This document shows, one piece after another, positions 55,740 to 64,000 of a stretch of 64,000 nt of DNA; positions within the stretch are counted from its first letter, which is position 1, and each line of letters begins with the position of its first letter. A program made the translations under genes and the position numbers. Below the pieces are notes generated by a model. It had not been told where the DNA came from, ran no database searches, and saw only the letters and a list, made by a program, of their open reading frames with translations. Origin of the DNA: Lutraria lutraria (taxonomy: Eukaryota; Mollusca; Bivalvia; Venerida; Mactridae); the NCBI GenBank assembly GCA_964023205.1, contig OZ026850.1, positions 3,556,368 to 3,620,367 on the forward strand, in the 5' to 3' direction.

Positions 55740-58299
55740 CACACCGTGTATCCGCATAATAGGAACACTTGTAAATACAAATAACGCAGAGGCATGAATT
55801 CAAAAATATTTCATATTTTTTATATTTTTTTCAAATATTTACATGAAATACTAAAATTTGTTGATAAGTAAACATCCAGCATTGTTTGTATAATCTTTAT
55901 GTAAGATGCCATTTAATTATTTGATCTCGTTGATTAGAAATCGTCAGATTTGCATTTTAAGTTGTCATTTTGTTGAGAAATGTTGGTCTTTTGTACGTCT
56001 ACAGACCTCATTATAAATTAGATTGTTCTGGCACTTACACAAAATTACGCGTAAATGTCTGCAGAACGATAGTGTGTAAATGATTTTATTTTTATTTGAA
56101 AAATAGTCTCACAATTAAACACCAAAGAGAACATGTACAATTTGGTTTGGATCAAGTGAACGCCATCATGAAAAACACATGGATAAAAAAACTAACAAAT
56201 GGATAGCAAATCATACATGTTGCATTTCTTCTTTTCTTTATCTTTTATATGATCATCTATCTAGGATATAGGATTGTTGAGTCTGTTTCTAAGATTTGTG
56301 TGTTGTAATTTCTTGACTTTTTAGTCCTTTTCCTTTACAATGGAAACATTTGAAGACTTTGGAGAAACCTGAAAAAATGCAAAGAAGTAATGCTATCGTA
56401 TAAGACATTCAACATGTTCTTTATATAATACACATTTTCTTTCAATACTATTCATATAAGTAAATTCATACAAAACAATTCATAACACATTTATCCTGGA
56501 GAACATGCCTTGTCACTCCCTATTAGTATATGGACCCTTTCGAATATAGCACCTCGGGGTAGCTGATTTCGATGAACGGCACTGTTTAAATTGGGGAGCT
56601 GCATACGGAAAAGGCATGTACATAGTCGAATGCAGCTCGCATACACTTTGGACAGAATGATGAAAAAAATGGCAACGAAAACCAGTAAGTCGATTCTAAT
56701 AGGTTGATATAACAATCATCGCAATTTTCTTAAAATAAAGTCAGGGTAGACAATATACAGACAAATAAATAGCGGAACGACTGGTGTGGTTGATTTTATG
56801 AGGTAATCTCTTTGATTTTTGAGTGCGGCTCTTGAGAGATTGTACTGTATATGGTGTTATTTAATGTGTACTTACTTACTTAGTCCTCTTCGACTCATGG
56901 GGAACATAGGTCATCCACCACTCTACGCCACCTGGGCCGGACCTGAGTCCTTACTTCTGCCTCATTTCAGGACATGAAGACAGTCTTTAGTTCCTTCTCC
57001 GGCGTTCTTCTCTATGTCAGGACAGGTCTATCTCGTCCTCTTGCCCTGCGAGTTCCAGTAAAGAGATTGGTTGACAATAACGTTTGGGTGTTTGTGAAGG
57101 GTGTATCCGATCCATTGCCATTCCCATTCTTGATAGTTTCTGCGATGTGGACAGGCTTTGTTCTGATCCACATGTCCTTGTTGCATTCTTTTTATGGATT
57201 TGGAAGATCTGTCGAAGACATGTATTCACAAAGACATTCAGTTTCTCATCTAGTGTTTTGGTGCGTTTCCCCGTCGCTGATCCTAGAGCACGATGGAGAT
57301 CACATTGAACTTGGGGCGGTGAAGACGTGCCTGGCTTTCCCGATTCTAGACCGAATGTCTTTTCCTGTTCCGCTCGATGTGCTGGTGGTGCTTCATATTT
57401 AGGTGAAGCTGCTGAAATCTTCTGTTAGGATGTCTTGGATGATGAAGGGTGACTGAATCGCTGTATTAATCCTTCATGGACTTGGTCTTGCCTGCATTGG
57501 TTGTCAGTCTGTAGATTGCTTAACCCGTTGAAGACGGTCGGTTTTCTCCTGCATCTGGTGGAAGTTGTGGAACATTAGGCGGATGTCACCATCGAAGTGC
57601 AGATCTACTTTGTGAAGGTCCACTGGAGGCCGCGTGGTGCATTGATGGTTGTCTTCATTATCCAACTTCACAATCGACTAAACGGTCAGAATACTCAAAA
57701 TAATTATTTTACAAACTACATAAGTACACAACATGCATTTGAGTAATTAAATACATTTCTTTTTGTACATAAAACAACGAAAACAACAACTTTTAGTTGC
57801 ATAATCGTGCGTTACTGCTAATCCAATAAGTTGAGTTAAATGCGTTCACTGGTTGGACGCTACGTTAACCACGTATCCATTTCTCTCTAGGGTCGTCTTT
57901 ATAAAACTGAATTTTAACCATATCAAAGAAAACCAGAGTTAAATCGAATAAGCACCCAATTCTAGATCAATTTGTCTTTTAAACGCTCTGCATGGTTTCT
58001 TTCTTATAATGCGAAATTTCTGTAAAATTTAATAAAACATCGAAAAAACAATGACAAAATCTGAAGTCGAGTATATTAAATCAGTTATCATACTGCCACT
58101 AGCATGATTTGTAATATCTAATGTGATGACTATTTAAGCTTTTTTATTCTGACAATTGACTAGATAAAAACTATGTGCACACTGACTTGTTAAAGTCAAA
58201 GTTCAAAGAAAACAGATAGACACGTGACCCTGTCCGCCATTTTTGTTGCTGCGTTGATCGTTGTCCGTAGGAGTTCGTATTATCCGGATACACGGTGTG
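55740..58299. mobile_element. 2.56-kb element with 27-bp terminal inverted repeats
   Basis: Left end cacaccgtgtatccgcataa and right end ttatccggatacacggtgtg match as inverted repeats over 27 bp with two mismatches. The paralogous 3' flank of the 59335 gene (tagactctataaatct at about 60674) is uninterrupted at this point, so it serves as an empty site. Flanks gactc / tactc suggest a 4-5-bp duplication. No transposase was found; a LINE fragment sits inside at 56866-57650. Confidence 0.8.
56866..57650 (-). mobile_element. 3' end of an RTE-like LINE, degraded
   Basis: Minus-strand translation gives LNVFVNTCLRQIFQIH, then fragments like WIRTKPVHI, WQWIGYTLHKHPNVIVNQSL, WNSQGKRTRDRP and the close RPRWRRVVDDLCSP. 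This is the familiar C-terminal tail after the RT of RTE-type elements (CLRRIL, WGWIGHTLR, WNPQGKRKRGRP). It ends in an aagtaagtaagtac tail. The 142-codon plus-strand frame at 56974 is its antisense shadow. Confidence 0.75.
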
Positions 58300-58640
58300 T
58301 ACTCTATAAATGTAAATATATGTTATGCAAGTGATTATTTCATGTCTGATCCATGGATGATGATTCTCTCTGTTGGAAGAAATCACGACAGAGCTGTAGA
58401 TATCATTTTTATTTCTTATTTTGTTTATATTATTTTAACACTGTGCAGATTTGATTTCATGAGCAATTGTTCGTCATAAGTGTCGTTATGTAAAAAATCA
58501 TGATAAAGGATTGTTTGTAACATAGATAAATATGCAAAGTTCCTATAGAATATACATTCTTGACCTTCTCCGTGTATGATAACGTTCGCGTTCTCATATT
58601 GTATATGAATTACTCTTGTTTATTTTCCTTACTATTTGTC
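58300..58640 (+). repeat. 3' flank of copy 2, displaced by the 2.56-kb insertion
   Basis: Matches 60683-61020 downstream of the intact receptor (for example gaagaaatcacgacagagct, atatgcaaagtt, acattcttgaccttctccgt). Confidence 0.8.
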
Positions 58641-58654
58641 TTTATTAGTATGAC

Positions 58655-58960
58655 TGTACAATTGAAGACCTTACTAAAATCAATAAATGCGCTAGCTAAA
58701 CGTCCCTTTTCATGTTAAATATTTTCAATTGCAGCATCTAGAACAAAAATTGCATCAGTTGCTGAACAACTTTACCTAACTCCAAATCGAGCTTCACTAA
58801 TAATACATGTATATGTACCATTCTTTTTTATCAAATCATTAATACGTTTATCTAGTATACTGGTGAACAAGTGTTCACTTTGTATTTTATAAATCAGAAA
58901 CGAATAGCATTGTAGTAGAAATATTTTTAACAAAATCCACTCCCAAAGAATTGCCATACG
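58655..58960 (-). mobile_element. Reverse transcriptase fragment of another LINE
   Basis: Minus strand reads LFTSILDKRINDLIKKNGTY ... IISEARFGVR, then, with a stop, SCSATDAIFVLDAAIENI. These are the RT blocks equivalent to LFTxILNxRI ... EAQFGFRxGxSTxDAIFVL. Only about 100 residues remain. Confidence 0.75.
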
Positions 58961-59149
58961 GTTAAGACAAAAACTTGTATGTATGTAAGTCCTTGGTTAA
59001 GATAAGATGTGTGACAGCTAAGTGATCCGAGATTACCCTTCATGAAGTGTCAGCAAAGATTTACATTACTGTATATTTCCATTGAAGTACAATGAACTTT
59101 TCATGAACTTTTGCCTCTGATTAATCGATTAAATTTTCATGGACTGATT

Positions 59150-59334
59150 ACAATCACTAGCAGTCCGCCTTGAAAATTAGTTATATGACCTGTTTTCTCA
59201 GATCGATAATCTTTGCTTAAGATCTTGGTTGCCGACGACGTAAATCGGAAGCCAACCTATTGTACATATATAAAGCGGATGTAAGCCATCTTGACACATT
59301 CCCTACGATGGTCTAATTAAACTTATCCTTATCC
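59150..59334 (+). promoter_or_regulatory. Conserved GPCR promoter, copy 2
   Basis: gacgtaaatcggaagccaac and TATA box (catatataaagcggatg, about 59266-59282), then ttccctacgatgg. Same arrangement as at 54240 and 63895. Confidence 0.75.
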
Positions 59335-60642
59335 ATGTACAAAATGGATGCAAGAACAGATGAGGAGATCTTGCACGATCTAAACAAAACTATAATCTAT
59401 GACTCTTGGATCGTGTTAACATTCTGTGCGCTTGTAATTATCGCAGGAATTTTAGGAAATATTGCCTCCATCGCGTTCTTCGGATTTAAATTGCGCAAGA
59501 CAACAACTAACGTTCTAATCACATGGCTTGGAGCAATTGATTTAACGGCATGCATTCTGTTCAGTACTACAATAGTAAATGTATGTTTCAGTTTGACCTT
59601 TAAGGACACATACGCATGCAAGTTTATGTATTTTTTCAATCAATGGGTGGTCAACATGTCGTTGTTACTGTTATTAGCTATTGGTGTAGACAGATTCAGA
59701 AAAATATGTCGACCCCTGAAATGGCAGTTTACTCTCAGTGCAACGAAAGTGTGTATCAGTGGTGTTTTTGTGTTTTCTTTTCTTAATTCAGTGATACATT
59801 TTGTGACGACAGACACTGTATCAATGAATGTAACTGATCCAGACACCGGTCGACAAATTGTCGCCCACCATTGCACACATACAAAAGAGGAGGACTTAAA
59901 GACATTAGTGTTGGCCTTCCATCTTCATGATTTAACATTATTATCACTACTTTTTGTATCATTCATTGTGATTTACTCGATTATAGCAAAGCACTTATGG
60001 AGACATCGACAAAATAAGCTGCACAATCATTGCAAAGGGCTTCACTACAGAATGAAAGAAACGTCAAATACGAAGACAGAGGATTTTTCAGAATCATCCG
60101 ACAAGACCGTTTGTACTCAGGAGCATGAACAGAAAACATCGAATGAACCAAAGATGCAGGACACAGTCAAACATGTTGCGACTTCAGACAATCTCTCTGC
60201 TGGAACAAATGGTGATACATCTGTCGATATTGAAGCCTCACATATGTATCGTAAACACGTTATGGATGATGGAAACGGTGATATCCGAGTTGTTCCAACG
60301 ACGACGGAGAAAACTTGCGAAGAAGACGAAACTGTTAAACATGGGGAAAAGAGATCAAGAAACGTTGAAACAAAAGTCACAATTATGATGCTAGCCAGCA
60401 CACTGGCATCCATTTTGAGTTACGTGCCGTATTTTATAGTGAATTTAACATTGAAACAGACAAAGGAGACTCAAGAATATGTATTTGATGCCGGGATACA
60501 ATTGGCATTATGTTCATTTATTCTGAACAATGCTATTAACCCATACATTTCCGGAATGGTGAATTCTGAATTCAGACTATTTGTTAAAGAAAACCTTCTC
60601 CAGTTTTTACTGAGAGCTCGCTGTAGTTCTTTCAGATGTTAG
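59335..60642 (+). CDS. Orphan class A (rhodopsin-like) GPCR, type A (copy 3), intact
   Basis: Single-exon 435-residue receptor. Extracellular N-terminus of about 20 residues with an acidic start (MDARTDEEILHDLNKT). TM1 has GN (GILGNIASIAFF); TM2 TTTNVLITWLGAIDLTACIL; TM3 begins at YACKFMYFF with the conserved Cys and ends VDRFRKICRPL, a DRF in place of DRY. The second loop Cys is in AHHCTHT. TM5 follows LVLAFHLHDLTLLSLLFVSF. The third intracellular loop is about 150 residues, polar, Ser/Thr/Glu-rich. TM6 (LASTLASILSYVPYFIVNL) lacks the CWxP toggle; TM7 NAINPYISGMVNSEF has NPYIS rather than NPxxY. ATG chosen because it follows the shared TATA promoter. Ligand unknown; a peptide or amine receptor is possible. 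Long third loops usually carry kinase/arrestin sites (family knowledge). Confidence 0.92.
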   Translation: MYKMDARTDEEILHDLNKTIIYDSWIVLTFCALVIIAGILGNIASIAFFGFKLRKTTTNVLITWLGAIDLTACILFSTTIVNVCFSLTFKDTYACKFMYFFNQWVVNMSLLLLLAIGVDRFRKICRPLKWQFTLSATKVCISGVFVFSFLNSVIHFVTTDTVSMNVTDPDTGRQIVAHHCTHTKEEDLKTLVLAFHLHDLTLLSLLFVSFIVIYSIIAKHLWRHRQNKLHNHCKGLHYRMKETSNTKTEDFSESSDKTVCTQEHEQKTSNEPKMQDTVKHVATSDNLSAGTNGDTSVDIEASHMYRKHVMDDGNGDIRVVPTTTEKTCEEDETVKHGEKRSRNVETKVTIMMLASTLASILSYVPYFIVNLTLKQTKETQEYVFDAGIQLALCSFILNNAINPYISGMVNSEFRLFVKENLLQFLLRARCSSFRC

Positions 60643-60644
60643 AC

Positions 60645-61078
60645 CCTTACAATTCTTCAAACTCTTCAAATTAGACTCTATAAATCTAAATATATGTTAT
60701 GCAAGTGATGATTTTCTGTCTGAGCCATGGATGGTCTTCAGTGATCGCCACCAGATAATCTCTCTGCTGGAAGAAATCACGACAGAGCTGTAGATATCAT
60801 TTTTATTTCTTATTTTGTTTGTATTATTTTATCACTCTGTAGAATTGATTTCATGAGGAATCGGTCGTCATTATGTGAAAGCACATGATAAAGGAGTATT
60901 TGTTACATAGATAAATATGCAAAGTTACTATAGAATATACATTCTTGACCTTCTCCGTGTGTGATAACTTTCGCTTTCTCATATTGTATATGAATTACTC
61001 TTGTTTATTTTCCTCACTATTAATCTTTATTTTGTTTGTTTGTTTTTCTTGCAATAAGAAAACACTTTCGTTTGCAAC
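60645..61078 (+). other. 3' flank of the intact GPCR
   Basis: Matches the region after copy 2 (55700-55739 joined to 58300-58640). No coding sequence beyond; no strong AATAAA seen. Confidence 0.6.
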
Positions 61079-61079
61079 C

Positions 61080-61475
61080 CTTGATGAATTTTTTTTCTTA
61101 ACATTTCGTTTTTTTATGAACTTTTTAAATATCATTTTAAAATAGTTTAGTTCAAGTTTGGGCTCCTCGTGAATCTATGGATGTTATGGTATGGTTTGCA
61201 AGTCTAAAACTAAAGAATTACCAAATAATGTTATTTAAGTCAAACTTGAAATAGTGTATTAGTAGTTTCTTCATTGACATCTTAGGTATCTAACTAGGTG
61301 AAATGCTACTAATGGAATTGTTATAGATACTGGACTTGAAACCTGATATTTCTAAACATAAGATCAGTACATAATCTCAATATTCTGTTATGATCATGAT
61401 AAGAATTTGACACATAGCAAGGCATAAATTCAAGTTGGGCTGCTAATATCCACCAAAATATCTGGTCGATTGTTT
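61080..61475 (+). repeat. Remnant of the stathmin-like gene 3' end, second unit
   Basis: Paralogue of 47395-47850; the exons themselves are absent. The corresponding AATAAA hexamers are decayed. Marks the start of the second duplication unit. Confidence 0.8.
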
Positions 61476-61494
61476 TTGTTTTCAACCATATTTT

Positions 61495-61750
61495 TTGTTT
61501 TGTTTGTTTGTTTATATTGGGTTTTACGCCCCCTTTTCAACAGTCAGAGTCATAAGAGGCGGACAGTTCACCTAAGCATCGTTCCTAGGAATAACCAGTA
61601 CTAGACTCCCATCATCCGTAAGCAACTGCCAAGTTTCGCACATAAAAAGCCATAGTCGCTAGCTGGGCTCGAAGCCACGACCCTCTATCAGTGAGAGTTT
61701 ACAGTGATTTGAAGTCAGCGACCATAACCACTCTACCAAGGTAGCAGGTA
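61495..61750 (+). mobile_element. tRNA-related SINE, most complete copy
   Basis: (tttg)n, gggttttacgcccccttttc, gaggcggacagttcacctaa, then tRNA-like tail gctcgaagccacgaccctct and ataaccactctaccaaggta. Absent from the equivalent place in unit 1, so inserted after duplication. Confidence 0.7.
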
Positions 61751-61935
61751 TCTCATGTGAGGAAGCTGTCCATATTTTTTAGTTCAGAGATAATAAAAAA
61801 AAATAACGATGATACTAATAATTCTTTATTTAACGAAGCAAAAATTAGTAGACATATCAATATTCAAACACATGTCATCAATTCCAACAAGACCTACAAA
61901 CAACAAATTGAAAAAAACTGAATGAGGTATTTTAA

Positions 61936-63152
61936 GCAGGACGACAACTAATAGTTTGATGACTTGGTTTGCCACTACAGATCTAGTAACATGTATGCTC
62001 TTCATTTACAGTACATTGTATTTTCATTTAATTTAGGCTAAAATTTTCGTGGTTTATATTAAAATGGATATTTCGTGGGGACATAAAGTCGTGGATTTTG
62101 AAATTTGAAAAAAGCCTTTGCATTTAAATTTATGGGATTTGATTTTGTGGATGATCCGACCCACAGAATCCACGAAATTAAATCCCCAACTAAAATTAAT
62201 GATTCCACAGTATGTGATTAGCAGACTATGTTTTATTGAGAAATTCACGAACCATGTCTGGTGCTGGTTGATGTCTATTTTCAATCACTCGTTGGTCATC
62301 ATATCTCCTTGATTATTTCATATGATACCCGTGCACGGATACATAAAATATGTCGGCCTTATCATTGGCAGTTAACATAAGCCATTTGAAACAAGAGTTC
62401 TTCTCCTCTGTATTATTATTTTTGCTCTAACAACATCGGTAAAATATACATGTATTGTACCTCTAGACATAGAATCTTCAAATATTACATATCCAGATAC
62501 AGGGAGACAAATAGTAGCTTACTTCTGTACACATACAAAGGATCCCGCCCTTAAAATATCTGGGAAGGTCTCCAAAGGCTTTGACTTGTTTGGCATCTAT
62601 GGAAACATCGACAAATTGAGCGACAAAGATATACTGCTGTATTGCACACAGCCAAGAAACATTAATCATTAACTGCCTTTAACCGCACTAAAATCCACTG
62701 AATACACATCTTATTGGGGGGAACAAGGGGTTGTTGAAGCCATTCTTAATGGGATCAAAGCACAGAAAAAGGCCGAACAGACTGTAGGGATTAAACATGG
62801 GAACTGATTACGAAAGTGACTGCTCATGTCAAGATGATGTAAGACATGCAGATGACGAGCTTTGTGAGTCTGGTAAAGATGCGACAGAGACTTCCCCAAA
62901 AGTTGAACAAGGTAAAAGGAACAATATCAAAGCTGTAGCAAGGGTGAACGAAATGCTACTTTTATGATGATGGACATTTCTGTGGCTGCTATTTGAGTTA
63001 CGTGCTTTTGGTGCAAGGATACATTTACAGTATTCCGGTCATTTTTATTGAACAGTGCGTCCATACATCACGGGTGGTTGAATACTAAATTCAAACGATT
63101 CATTAAAATCTATTTCGAAGGCTTTTGTCGTCTTTATGCTCATTTTGTTTAA
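61936..63152 (+). pseudogene. Class A GPCR pseudogene, type B (copy 4), with MITE inside
   Basis: Start codon and TM1 are gone: flank homology jumps from the equivalent of 52700 to TM2 (aggacgacaactaat, TTTNSLMTWFATTDLVTCML). A MITE (62012-62212) interrupts just after TM2. TM3 remnants (HKICRPYHWQLT), the second loop (YPDTGRQIVAYFCTHTK), a diverged third loop and TM7 (RPYITGG) follow, with several stops. Closest to copy 1. Confidence 0.85.
62012..62212. mobile_element. Mariner-like MITE inserted in GPCR pseudogene
   Basis: Same family as 31558-31768: right end attaatgattccacagta, interior cgtggggacataaagtcgtg. Left terminus is eroded. Confidence 0.85.
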
Positions 63153-63894
63153 GGTGTTAGCGGCTTGATAACTACATATAATGTACATTGGTAATTAAAA
63201 GTTTTGATGTCTATCATTCTATAATAAATGGACTATTGGTAAAAGCTTCAATAAGATTTTTTTATATTTAGAAACTTGATACAAAGACATACTTAATTTT
63301 ATACAAACCGTGAGTAAATAACTGTCAAGTTATCATGTAGGTCAGTAAACTACAAAGAAGTGTTTGGTGTTAAGGTCGTCTTTGTTCAACGTGTCTAATG
63401 TTACCTCTGCCAGGGAATGTGTACATAGCATATTGTTCGAATTGCCAGCTTTGCAGGCACACATATTTTCAGAATTTTCATATGGTGGAAATTGCTTTTG
63501 AAGGGACCTGAAATGATCAATTTTGTATGTTTTCGGTATTTCTACATTTCAACTCGGTAATGAAACCATCCCAATATTAATTAGGACCAAATCTTTTCAC
63601 CGATCTGCTTTAACTCGTAAATACTTAATACCAGTACTTTGGTTTTCAATTATGTAAATCAAGCACTTCCAGATCCTGAGTTCGACGGAAGTGTGTTTCC
63701 GTCTAATGTCATCAATTTGTAATAATGCTTTAACTTTAAATTTCATAACAACTAATTTAACAAATACCTATCCCAGGATGATTGATGTGCCAATATGATT
63801 TTCCTAAACACTCTACATGTCCTTATAAGTCGTAAAGCAATGCATTCGGCCTTAAACATTAGTACGTAATGTGATCTGTTATATGACATTTATA
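63153..63894 (+). repeat. Duplicated spacer (pairs with 53616-54290)
   Basis: Strong match to the sequence between copy 1 and copy 2 (for example agtaaactacaaagaagtgt, gttcgacggaagtgtgtttc). No coding potential. Confidence 0.8.
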
Positions 63895-64000
63895 ATTTTT
63901 GCTTATGATGTTTGTTGCTGACGTAAATCGGAAGCCAACTTTGTGCATATATAAAGCGGATGTTTTGACACTTTCCCTACGATGGCGTAATTCAACTTAT
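63895..64000 (+). promoter_or_regulatory. Conserved GPCR promoter, copy 3, at right edge
   Basis: gctgacgtaaatcggaagcc, catatataaagcggatg and ttccctacgatgg, almost base for base the block before copy 2. The start codon would fall only a few bases past 64000, so another type A receptor is expected there. Confidence 0.7.

Noticed and set aside
56974..57402. 142-codon plus-strand frame
   Set aside because: Antisense of an RTE-like LINE 3' fragment that is clearly coded on the minus strand.

Overview
The window is eukaryotic, AT-rich, intron-rich and crowded with small non-autonomous transposons and minisatellites. It looks like a lophotrochozoan, most likely a bivalve mollusc. The grounds are a tRNA-derived SINE, a long element of ~168-bp tandem repeats ending in a (GACC)n microsatellite that resembles the pearl/BIV160 elements of bivalves, and gene structures typical of molluscs. 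The species call is inference; the gene calls rest on exon-by-exon translation.

Region 1 (1-40,021, minus strand) is one large gene, the oxysterol-binding protein-related protein 1 (ORP1/OSBPL1A) orthologue. Eighteen exons with consistent phases run from the ATG at 40021 down to 618, and the gene continues beyond the left edge. They encode ankyrin repeats, a PH domain, a coiled region, an FFAT motif (VAP binding at the ER) and the first part of the sterol-binding ORD. A separate putative first exon (26633-26593) has a good start context, a GT donor and exactly the phase needed to splice to the exon before the ORD, so a short ORP1S-type isoform is predicted. The introns hold long minisatellites, several directly against exon ends, and many MITEs, some nested.

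Region 2 (40,022-47,600, plus strand) has an intergenic stretch, then a five-exon gene (42840-47172) for a 393-residue protein with a divergent stathmin-like C-terminal half. Its start lies about 35 bp after a perfect cAMP response element.

Region 3 (47,600-64,000) is a segmentally duplicated cluster of orphan class A GPCR genes on the plus strand: a broken copy (52933), a full-length copy with one frameshift (54398-55704), an intact single-exon copy (59335-60642), a badly decayed copy (61936-63152) with a MITE in it, and a promoter at the right edge identical in layout to those of the other copies, so a further gene is expected just outside. The stathmin-like gene's 3' end was duplicated with the array (47.4 kb and 61.1 kb). 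A degenerate LINE (about 47.89-52.56 kb, minus), a 2.56-kb terminal-inverted-repeat element (55740-58299) and fragments of two other LINEs have inserted among the copies.

How the genes fit: ORP1 is a lipid sensor and transfer protein at endosome-ER contacts; stathmin-family proteins bind tubulin; the receptors are plasma-membrane proteins with unknown ligands. Nothing in the sequence ties these three into one pathway.
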